64,000 nt of DNA from Trichobilharzia szidati. Lineage: Eukaryota; Platyhelminthes; Trematoda; Strigeidida; Schistosomatidae. This document shows positions 11,701 to 23,700 of this stretch, piece after piece. Within the stretch, counting starts at the first letter, position 1; every line of letters begins with the position of its first letter. The notes beneath the pieces were generated by a model that saw nothing but the letters and a program-made list of their open reading frames with translations, was not told the DNA's origin and ran no database searches. The stretch is from the NCBI GenBank assembly GCA_944472155.2, contig OX235279.1, positions 134,016,920 to 134,080,919 of the forward strand. Direction: 5' to 3'. Position numbers and translations under genes: made by a program.

Positions 11701-14700
11701 TTTGCTAGCCCAGAGGAATATTATTCCAGACATAATCATGATGATGGTTATGCTAAGAGCAGACCCCATATTATATGACATAGTTTTCATTACGACTACA
11801 GTATGACGGCTGAGCAAAGCACGATGGTTGTAGGATGTTCTCTACAGATTACTACTAATTTAAATGTATCATCTTCTCACTGTGCTGAGGTGTGGTTAGG
11901 AAAGGTCAACTTAAAAACTTTATAGTTCAGTTCATTCTACCGTGCTTCATCCCATAGGGAATGGTTATGCAAATGCTTGGAGTTGTATAAGTCTGACCTG
12001 TCAAATGATTCACATAAGATTTACGGGGAGTGTCTTAAAAAATCTGTGTTCCCACTCATGCAAATAAATTCAAAGGATATATGCTAGAGTGTATACACAC
12101 TTTCAAGATCATAAGAAGACATTAGTTTCTGTAATTATGTTTTGCAAAGTTTCCATGAAAATATTTTCTGTTGGAATTATTGGTTTTAAATAAACACAAC
12201 AATCTTATAGTTCTGGGAAACAGTACTGCAGACTTTGCATTGGAGGCATTTTACCCTTGAGAAACCTTTGGCCCACCGTGCTGTAGAAATGTTATACCTC
12301 CTAGAGGTCCGTATAAGACTAAACGGTAATTCAAGTGTTGGTTTGTAGGGCTTTGATTGGTTACAGGATTTTCATCATGAGCTGACATTAGTTAGAGGAC
12401 CGTTGGAAAACCTAGGAGTACTGGACAGCTGTTTTGTCCTAGTTTGGGACTCTTCAGCAGTGCGCACCCACCGGGATTTGAACCCAGGACTTTCTGGTTA
12501 CAAGGCGAGCTCGTATACCATTAAGCCACTGGGACCCGATCCAATGGTCCATGAATTCTAACTTCTGCCAAGGTCCCAGTGGCTTAATGGTATACGGGCT
12601 TGCCTTGTAACCAGAAAGTCCTGGGTTCAAATCCCGGTGGGTGCGTAGTGATGAAGAGTCCCAAACTAGGACGAAACAGCTGTCCAGTACTCCCAGGTTT
12701 TCCAATGGTTCTCTAACTAATGTCAGCTCATGATGAAAATCCTGTAAACGGTAATTATTCATTAAGTCAGTCTGACCAATGTAGTGAGTCTCAAAAATTC
12801 ACCTTATAGGTGATGGCTCCCTGAAATGTTTGATGAGGGCATGGAACTGAGCCCTGAAGAAGGTCAAGACACCTGCTAGATACTTACGAATAACTATCTG
12901 TATATGGCCTGGTCAAAAGCATTGATAATAACCATAAGTAATTGTGATGCTCATCAATATATATGGTTTCCATCTATACGTTAAATGTAGATAAAGTAAC
13001 GAATACATACTTCTAAACATGTGGTCTGCTAAAGCCGTCTTACAGGTGAGATGAACTTTATGAAATTCACGCGGTGTGTTTGGTAGGGCAGAACATCAGG
13101 TGGTGTTAATATCCAGAAATTCACTCAGAAGCAATGTGGTTTGCTTGAGCCTGAATAGCGAGGGAATCCAAGAGGGGCGATTTGTTTAGTTTGAAATTGA
13201 TCATTCATATATACTTGTATCTCATTATTCTGTTCCCAGTGTAACTCGGACTTAACACAGTTTCAAATGCCAAAGATTTGTACACGAAACTACTTGGTCA
13301 TGACTGCCATCTACTGTTCAACGAGCAACAGTTTTTTGTTGGAATTCCACACTACCCGCAAATTTTAATGAAACAAATTGGATAGTCCCTGTTCTATGGC
13401 ATGCTCTTCGATTTTATTCCACTTTGAAATATTCTCAAAAAGGGCGAAAGGAGCATCCTGGATTCTATTACTAGTGACATACAGCCTATCACTAATATTT
13501 GACTTTAAATTATGCGAGTCGACGAAGTATCGATACATGGAGCTAACATACCAGCAGCAACTGAGTAACACGGTAATTCAAAAGTTTCAGTCGATGATAT
13601 TTTAGATACAAACTTTGTCTTTTAAAAGATCCAGTGTAGTGTATAAAACAAAATCATATAGTTTACCTAATTCCACGCAATGAATAGATAATAAAAACAG
13701 GAAAAATTAGTAGACCGAAATTAGTTAAACTGTTGAGTCGAAAACTATACATAATCTCCTAAGCTCGAAAAGCCCGCCTACAGCTTCATAACCAGAAACA
13801 CATTATGTTACTGCTGTACAAAACTATGGCAACGAAAACATAATTATCCGGATGGAAAGATTGATAGTAAACCATTTTTTTGTCAAATTAATGGAGAATT
13901 CATGTTACTCAAATATTATACACCTAATTCTGATGCATATTTGCATCTCCTATTCTCGTTACAAAATAATTTGATGCAATGGAGCTAAAATACAAGCTGA
14001 TAGCCTACATTCGACGCAGTGATTAGAAATAAATAGTGATCGAAGCATCTTACAGTCAATTATGCTTTCCTACAGTAAAATATTTCTCACAAACTGGCTG
14101 ACATGAACGTATGCACTACACCACCGTCCAAGCTTTACCCCTGTATTAAGACCTAAAACTGACAATAAGACTACAAAATGTCAAGTATTGTCCTGGACAT
14201 CCTACAGCGTAGTGCAATAACTGAGTGAGTGATCACGAGACTAAAGATACAAGCTCAAACCAACTAGTACATCTTCATCTTCAAAATTTAAACATGTATT
14301 AGGCTCATCAGTCTAGTCTCCTACTCAACGAACTGCTTGGGCTGATTTCAAGGAGAAATTTACATGTAATCATACTAAAAAACTGGTGACAATCATTGCT
14401 TATGTCTCCAAGTACTAAGTTGAGCCACATAATGAATCGTAATCTTTCAGATTAAGATCCATGAGTAAATCATAATTAACCGCTGTATAATCCGAACTGA
14501 CTAAGATGATATGGATGTATTCTACGTATTCGTCGCTTCTTGTGCTCATGTTTGTCTTCATTCTGTTGTATACTGTTTCAAAGTGACTGGAGTTTGTAAA
14601 TTTAAATTATACATAATAGTGAAGTAAAGTGGTTCACTTTCATCTCAAAGAGCAATTCCCAAATAAAATGTTGATATTATGTTCAGATTTATAAGCAAAA

Positions 14701-17700
14701 TGTTTAGTTTTATAAAGCATACGAAAAGAAATCTAAATACTGAGTAAAAAAAGTATGGCTATACGGAAGTGTAGATTGTCACAGTTCAAATCATAACATC
14801 AGAGTGAAAGGCATCATAATTTTTGCATGAAACTGCATGCAGACAATTACATAACTCTTTTCAAAATCAGTCAGTACATGATCAGATCAAGTATTAATAT
14901 TACCACCATAACACTGCTTTCAATGCTACATGATTGATCTGTTTACTCATGACAGCTAGATAACATTGTTTTACATCACGTCACTGGAGAGGGATTAAAA
15001 TCATACGAAGTGTGCTATCTACGTTAAGAATTTTTTATTTTTTAAAGCATTAGTTATAAACAATACGAAGAAACATAGTGTGATATGATTTGGTGAATTA
15101 TGGCTGCATTTTGCACAATCAGAGGACGTTAGAAGAAAATATATTGCTTTATAAGGTTGTGTTTGGAGTAAACACGGGAGTCAGACAAGGGTGCTTATTA
15201 TCACCAATGATATTCCTTATTGTGGTGGACTGGATTATGCGTCAGACAGTGGGAAATGAGAAGACAGGGATATCCTGGACCGACGTGAAGAACCTAGAAG
15301 ATCTGGATTTCGCGCGTGGATGATTTATGTTTGATGTCACACATAATCGAAGACTTACAAGAGGAAACCGAAAAACTGGTCGAAGAAGCAGCAAAGACAG
15401 GATTCCAGGTGAACATAGACAAGACGGAGGTTATGAAAATAACCAACCAACAACAACAACAACAGCAACATCCAGCGCCAATCACCATCAACGGTAAGGA
15501 TTTGATGAAAGAGGTTACTTCATTCACTTATCTAGGGAACATTGTCTCAACTACAGGAGGGACGGACGAGGATGTCAAATCGAGAATCGGAAAGGTGAGA
15601 AACACATTCATCAACCTGAAACCAATCTGGAGATCTTCTTCACTCAACTCAGCATCAACAACAAAATTCGGATTTTCAATACAAACGTCAAGTCAGTCAG
15701 TTCTTCTATACGGATCAGAAATCTGGCGGGTCACAAAGAATATTTCCAACAGGTTGCAGACCTTTATCAACAACTGTCTTCGCTCTACACTGAAGAATAG
15801 ATGGCCGGAAACAATCACAAACAAGAAACTATGGGAACAAACGAAACAGCAACCAATCGCCCAACAAATATGCAGGAGAAAGTGGAGATGGATTAGACAC
15901 TCGCTGAGGAGGCCGTTGGGTGACATCGCGCGTCAGGCCAAAGTTCGAGTGGAACCCGAAAGGGAAGCGACGAGTGGGATGTCCAAGGGTGACATGGAGG
16001 ATATCGTGTGAAGAGGAGTTGAAACAGTATGGATTAACATGGATGCAAGTGAAAAGTACAGCAGAAGACAGAAGCAAGTGGTGACGTGTAGTTGAAGCTC
16101 TATGTTCCACTAGGAACCCAAGGGAACAATAAATAATAATAATGATATAAGGTTGTGTGTATCATGAGAGCATTGAAGTACATATAAGGTGCTTACATGT
16201 ATATTCCAACTTCTTGAGGATTCCATAAAAACGGAGCACCCATGAGGAAAATGACAATATATTGTAGGTCCACCAGTGAAGTAATCGCACAGAGTATAAC
16301 AACTATTACAACGATGATTAAGACGCCACTCAAACTCTTCACAGCGTACAGTAACATCTATAAAAATAGATAATATTTATCTAAATATAATTTTATGTTA
16401 AACGGTGATAAATATAATTAAGAATAATGATAATATGCTTTTATTATTATTATTATTAGTAGTAGTAAAATATATCTCAGTGGATCTACACCAAATTAAA
16501 CATAAATTAAAATTAAAAACATAAACACATAAATTTCAAGGTGCAAATTCTACAAGTAAATTAATTAGATAAGTGAACTGAAATAAATGCTAAATATAGT
16601 GCATGTATTAAACCTTCTTGTTCACACTTACTTATAGCACAGTTAAGGATTTATTTACACTGGTCTCATAATAGCAGATGTTTATGTTTGTGAATAGAGA
16701 TATTTTGAAAATGAGAAAGTGAAATACACCAGCTCACTTAATGAGAGGATTCGTATTTAAAAAAAACTAAAACTTTTAGGCCCTTGAGTTTGTATACATC
16801 AAAAACTGGGGTGCTGATATGATGTTCTTCACGAAGTGCTGGATAATAAACAAAACTTAAGCGAATAATAGCAGAAAAGTTCTATTAAGGATGGTAGCCT
16901 GGCTTAGCATACAGTTCCAACTAAGCATCCATTCTAAGCACTTAAAACACGAATACACTTTACCAAGGATTGTGGTATCATATGTCGGTTGAACCTTGAC
17001 AAGAGAAGAGAAATTTAGAAATTGTGATTTGTTCGTCAAGAAACCATTATCAAAGACCACAAGAAAATTCATTCTACCATACATGAGAAATATCTCTGAA
17101 ATAACAGCTAGAATACTGAAACCGTTAGATATAGATATAGCACACAAACCAGAAAAATCGTTTAATTCGATACTATGCAAACCAAAAGATCCAACAGAAA
17201 AAGGGGATAAAATTAATACCATTTACAAAATAAATTGTATGAACTGCAACAAACATTATATCGGCCAAAGTGGGCGTCCCCTTCGAATCAGAATCCAAGA
17301 ACATAAATCAGCCTTGAAAAGACATGATATGTATTCTTTAGTATCAATGCATACAGACAATTATGGTCATCAATTTGATTGGGATCATGTCAAAATCTTA
17401 AACAGAGGAAACACGAAAAGTGCCAGAGAATTCCTAGAAGCCTGGTACTCAAGCGAAAATGCAATTAACAAACACGTTGATATAGATGAAATATACCAAC
17501 TAATAAAAAGTAAATCAGGTGACCAAAAAGTTTAAAATCCAAGTCAATAGAAAATGGTCAATACATATGTAAAGATAGTAACCAGGAGACGCAATTACAT
17601 CACCCATGAAGAAATTAAAATCATTTCACTTTTTGCTAAATATGGCGCTGAAGATGTTGTCCAGAAGGACGACGAAATCTCCGCAACTAAACCAACCAGC

Positions 17701-20700
17701 TCAGAGAACACTGTTAATTGCAAAAAGATACTTATCAGCTCAAATCAGCAAATTGACATTTACTTCAAATACAGTGGCTTTTATACACCTTAAAGAGAGG
17801 TACATTTTCAACTTTGGTAGTCCTAATTTCCTGAATAGTATTTCAAATTACATTACAAGCAGTAATATAAATTATTGTTAGTAGTAAAGTAATAGGTGGT
17901 TAAATGATGTTGCAGACGGTTTAGCACCTAGAGGTTGATAGTCATGCATGCCAGCGAAGGGATTGCCACGTTTGCTGTCATAATACTGTAGAGGTGTAAA
18001 TATTCTCATCCAAGAAGCATCAAAAAGAAATCTATGCAGTTAAAATCAAAATTATCCTCATGAAAACCAAACTGGCCAAATTGCACTTCTATTTCATAGT
18101 GCCACTCAGTGACTTTAAACAGCGGTGTTATGTGCTAGCTCTTTTAGCAACTAATGGTGATGCAGCAATATCTTTGAATAAGATTTGACCAAAAAACCCT
18201 AAATAGAAGGTGTCAACAGCTTCTCTAGTTGGCTGCAGATACTATTTTATGCCATACCCAACAAAAACTTATTTTGGAAATAATTAGTCCAAACAATAGA
18301 AGTTATATCTTTTATCAAAACACGTAATATTGGTCCATATTCATTTTTCAGATTGGATACGCCTAATATGTTAAAAAAATGGTAGTATTAGTGTCTGTTT
18401 CTCCCAACATAGGGTTTCACTGGCACACGTCCACTGCGCACGTTTCTGTGCCATTACTTTAATATATGATTTCACTATAGCCCATAAGTTCTTATTTCCT
18501 TTCACATTCTGTCCTCCGTATCACACTCGGAGGCCGAAGCCGTTACTCCTCATTCAGGTTTCACTCATTGTTGTGGCGTTACTCAAAGGTTTCTGCATAT
18601 TTATTGGTCAATAGGTCAACGTTTAGTTCCTTGAGAATTACCCTTTCTGGCCAACCATCTTGTCTTCAATATTGAAATACTGAAAGAAGCTGTTGATGAA
18701 AGTATTCAGCAACCTGTTGGAAACGCTTCTAATAAACCGCAGGTCATCTCTACAGCAGATAGAAGCACTCGCTAACTTGATATCAGTATTGAAGATCAAG
18801 ATCTTGTTCGCTGTAATGAACACAGCACATTTCCACGGCGATTTCAGAGTAATGAAAGTCCGTCTTGATTTTCTAATCCTGGTCAGCCTCATCCTTTGCC
18901 ACCCGCAGTTGAAACCCTCTTGCTTAGTGAGGTGAATAAGAAGGGTGGTTCCCTTTAGATTTCCCCTGCTGATAGTGATTGGTGTTTGTTGTTGTCAACT
19001 AAGTATCCTCGTCACCTCTGTTATCTCTACGTTCAGTTGAAGTCATGTGTTTGCTGCCCGCCTCTTACGCTAACTTGTTTATTTTCGCTTGTACGTCCGC
19101 GAACATAAATCATCTGCAAACCTTGACCATTGAGGGTCTCTTTGTATGTTCAGCGTATACCCGTGTTTACAATCTCCACTGTCTGCTGTATGATCTAGTT
19201 TACCAGAATCAGGAAGGTAATCAACGATAGCCTTGTCTTACCACTGCCTTTACTTTGAACCCTGCACTGAGCTTTCCGTTGTGAATCACCTGGCATACAG
19301 TGTAATCGAGAATTTGTTAAGTCGTGGTGGTGTGATACAGACAAGGTGTTCCAGCGGAATATTATTCTCACATATTCTCACAGTTCATTACTGCATTAGC
19401 AACAAAATAATATACGTGTTTGAACGTTCTATTTCATGTCGTTTAATGTAAACCAAAATCACACGCTCACTGATTGGTAATATATATATATATATATATA
19501 TCGGTTTCATCACTTGAAAATATATATTGGCTTCCGTGTCTTGCCTTCTGATGTTACAAAGTGAGTTTTATTTATTTTTTCGTTACTGTGCTCTGCAATA
19601 CTGAGGCAGCTATCAAGTTACTTCCTGGACGACTCTATTGAAGGCTCCCCTAAAAATTATCCATGTAAGAATTACCTGCCTATCTTCTTTTCAGGAAACT
19701 GGCGGATATTAGGCTTGGATAATTTAAAGATGTGTTCTTTTATACAGGCTTCTCACACTGGTATGTTTCCAAGCTCTAGATAGTTGATATGTATGAGGAA
19801 AATAAACTGTCGTCTTATTTGTATTTTACTTCCCCAGCTTCCCTCTTCAAAATGGGAATTACAAACACCATGAATGTAAATGTTTGTATTAATTGGAAAT
19901 TACTAAATTATAGTATTATTCCAATAAGCATAAACGACCCAGGTGCAGGGATATTCACAGTAGTACATTCGTCCGGAATATTTCTTAACCTGAATAAGTT
20001 ATGGGCAAACAAAGTGCCTCCTAATTTTAATTACATTCTGTAGTTATTTACAATCGCCATAAATTCATTTGTAAATAAAATTTGTGTCATTATTATTATC
20101 ATTGTTTCCTAAAGTTCCTAGAGGAACATAGGGCTTCAGCCACAGGTCTCTATTATGTTCGGTTCTCTGCCAACGTTTTCACCTTGCTCCACGTCTGCCC
20201 ACATGCTTTCATCTGTCATTTTTCGTTCAAATCTCCTAAGTGTTTTACAATCTCAGAAATTATGGGTCAGTTTAAGAAACAGTAATATTTGTAACGGTGT
20301 TTGTTTCTTTGCATTCGAGCACTTTACGATAAACGCATAAGATTTCGCTTAAAACAGTATGTTGAACAAGAGTCATGCTACAGCCTCTGAATCACCTGCC
20401 TTTTAAAATACAACACTGAAATTTACTATATATCAAGGTATTAATCTTTTTCTTACATAATTTCTGAATCATTATGACAACTTGCCTTTAACTTTTCAGT
20501 TAACTTTTGTTTCCAACTTTCTTCCATTTCAATTGTACGTGAATCGCTATAATCACTGTTTGCATCAACATCGTTCAACTCATCATTATTCACATTAGGA
20601 TTGTCCGTGTGGGTTTTCTTGTCCTGTTCCTTAACTTTTATACTTTTACCATGTACCCTGTTAGTCTCCGGTAAGATAAAGATCAGCACTAGACTTGGTA

Positions 20701-23700
20701 TGAATAGACATATACAGGTAATAACTGCCGTTTTGAACCCGTACCGATAAATTAAAGTTCCTGTGTTAGGGGAAAAGAAAAAGAAAACTTAAATACAATA
20801 CAGAGTTGTAGTTCCTTTCGTTTTCAGCTAATTTAAAATATGAATGATGTTTAACAGCTGGAATTTCTTAGAAGTCAACCACAGGTTCTCCCCACACAGT
20901 TAAGATAAACAATAGTTTGGAACACTGTAAAGATATTCAAAAAGGAATAACTATAAGTGGAGAGCAATAGGGAATACTGACTGAGATCTTTTTCATCGAG
21001 TTAAATCTCAACATGTGAAATAAACAGGACACGGTGATTTAACTCCTTTTGGATGAGCTGATACTTACCACTGGTCATATTAAGACTGCTTAATTTAATT
21101 GTTCCTGCTCCCTTTTAAAAAAGCGCTTGGCGTAAAGAGCTAATTTTACTTATCGAGAGTATATCATTTATCTTTGTTAGCAACGTTTGTGTCCGCTGTG
21201 CATCCCTTATCCGGTAGAGTTTTAGGCTTATTTCCCTTTATAGCTGTATTCTCATTCCATTAGCCACTTTTTACCACTTGTAACTTGTATTAGTCTTATT
21301 ATTTTGTGCAGACCTGCAGTCTTTTACCCTAGGTCATGCCTGAGTTAACTGCCCAGCTTCATTTATACCACATTACACTGATATTCAGTTATTGGAATTT
21401 GTTTGGTAGTGATCTTTAATGAAAACTTAGCCTGGCTGATATAACAAAACGATGATAGTAAACAGTGAGATAGGAACATCTTTAGCCTAAATCTCTGCCA
21501 AACAATTTCATGATGGGTCGTAGTATCACAGAAAACATCACTACACTGAGATGAAGGTAAATACCATTGAACAGTCCAAAATAGGATATATTTTTCACTA
21601 TTTTCAGACAAATATACCAGTTCTTAGTGAAACTGCAAAGTACATTAGTGAGTCACACAAGGTTTTATTTAAGTTCAGCATCTATGCTGCATGTGTTTTG
21701 ATGATAAATAAAAACCAACTATGTAATTATTGCATCAGACTGAACTTCGTACTACCAATTTTGATACAGACAGTTTCAGCTGTACCGACGAAGGAAGCAT
21801 CTTAGTTTATCAGTGATTCAGGTTTTAGTTATGTACTAAAAATCCTGACATCTCTCAACAAACAATGACTAAAAGTTATGGAATAAAATATTAATTACAA
21901 ATATGAGAGTCAAATCAATTCTGCAGTGAAACCTCATTCAAAACACTGTGACATGAAATACCTCCTACTGGGCTGCCGAGCGATGAACACAGAAGGGCTA
22001 TAGATTCGAAGACAGTGAACCAAACCCATACTTCTTGATTAACTTTTTCCAACAAAGCTGCTTCACTGCTCTCGATGTCTTTGCTATGTGATAATCTTGT
22101 CACATCGACCATCACTGCTGCAACTTGAGAATAAAGAGATAAAAGCCCACCACCAAAGAGGGCTTCAAAAAATCCAGAGGCAATTATTAGCCATACGTCC
22201 AATTTCACTAGTACTATCAAACCTTTCAATTTAAAAGGAAGACAAAAATCATACATTAGGAGTTTGCACATAAAATAGAAATAATAATATAAGCATAAAA
22301 CTTGGGCACTGTGGTAGGGTATAACTCCATTATGGATAAGATATTATTTTGATAAATCACACAGTGTTGTACAGTTATATTAACTGATGACGTTTTGAGC
22401 ACAAACTATTGCCCATAATCATATCAACTTGATATGATCTTATCCATAATGGAGTTATACTCTACCACAGTGCCCAAGTTTTATACTTATATTAATAATA
22501 TGAGTTTTATCAATAAAATACAATCAGATGGGAAATAAGACTAGTGCTTTTATAGTCAAAATTACTAACTTGTTAGAATGTTATGATGTACCTCAATTGA
22601 AACAGAATTTTAAGATTATTGATTATCCTCCTCTGATTTGACTGGTGGTAATAATATCTTCCATATCTCTGGTATTTGCGTTGAGTCATTTCTGTTACAT
22701 GTGTTAGGTGTAGACTCAACTGATTGTAATTGATCAGTAACACTCATGTTATTATTTCTGAATGTACATTATCTCACATTGATTTTTATTCAAAGATCTA
22801 ATCAATTCCACTGATGTATATAAATGAAGCAAGAAAGTTGTGTGAGTGACTTGATATGATTATGAGTGGCAATAGTTTGTGCTCGAAACGTCATCAGTTT
22901 TTATATTACTGCACAACACTGTGTGATTTATCAAAATAAAATCTTATCTTTAATGAAATAAAAAATTAATAGGAATTTCAGATTTGTTTTTTTTGGAAAT
23001 ATTTTGCATAAAGTAGGTAACATTATGCTCTTTAATTTATTCTATTGAAAGCGAACCAAGGAATTAGACGAGCCACAAATTGGTAAAGTAGGAGTAAGCG
23101 TCAGTTACTTTTCACTGTCTTCAAGCCTGTGTGTATGTAGCTGACTGCGTATGTGGAAAATAACTCCCTGTTTTGATTAGATGCCTATAGAAATTCTGCA
23201 GCTTGATTACAATGACTGTCCCAACGTAAGTGGTACCATGTGTCTGATTACCCTTGAAACGATGGCCGCTTAATATTTTGAGAAACTTAGATCTAAGAGA
23301 GAAGCAAATTCTCCTGCTTCCTGTTCTCTTCACTGTAATAATAAAAAAGTATTCAGCCCTTACCTAACAACCTGCTGTAACTGAAATATATCTGTGGTGT
23401 GTATTTCCTAAGTACACAATCAAATTATATATTTGTTTTGGGAAACTGAGGATTAATAAAACTACTATGATTATTATGTAGGAGTATGAAAAGCAATGCA
23501 TAATTTACTATTAAAAACAGTTTTCAAGAAGAGTCCAAGTATAATAATAATAATAAGAAGAAGAAGTAGATCTAATAAGACAGATCGTATCAACTAAGAG
23601 CAACACTGTAGTGACCAGAGCAGACATCCTCTTAATCTACTTACTCAAAAATACAAAATTGGTCAAATAATATAACATACATTCCTTTATATCAGTGCAA

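Larger units (their letters stand above)
12332..12744. mobile_element. Head-to-head inverted dimer of hammerhead SINE
   Basis: Two nearly complete copies of one SINE lie in opposite orientation with their tRNA-like heads facing each other: minus copy about 12332-12536, plus copy about 12568-12744. The outer edges are both SINE 3' ends. The pair is flanked by a single perfect 12-bp direct repeat TAAACGGTAATT at 12320-12331 and 12745-12756, with none at the centre. The plus copy reads CCCAGTGGCTTAATGGTATA (A box), GGGTTCAAATCCC (B box), then the hammerhead and a body around GGTTTTCCAATGG. It could fold into a long hairpin as RNA. Confidence 0.9.

Noticed and set aside
12568..12645. tRNA gene
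   Set aside because: A and B boxes are present, but the acceptor stem does not close properly, and the same head recurs attached to the SINE body; it is a tRNA-derived promoter, not a functional tRNA.
12454..12762. 102-codon minus-strand frame
   Set aside because: It lies wholly within the SINE foldback and translates tRNA-like and ribozyme sequence; not a gene.
16558..16690. Candidate exon before a GTAAGT donor at about 16633 (minus)
   Set aside because: All reading phases meet a stop before the donor.
19959..19989. 31-nt candidate for the missing transporter exon
   Set aside because: Length and phase fit (acceptor CTTATTCAG, 3n+1), but the donor GTGAAT is weak and the peptide (LRNIPDECTT) has no family support.
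22292..22500. MITE or DNA-transposon inverted repeats
   Set aside because: The arms are the terminal repeats of PLE-B, and the enclosed sequence includes PLE endonuclease.
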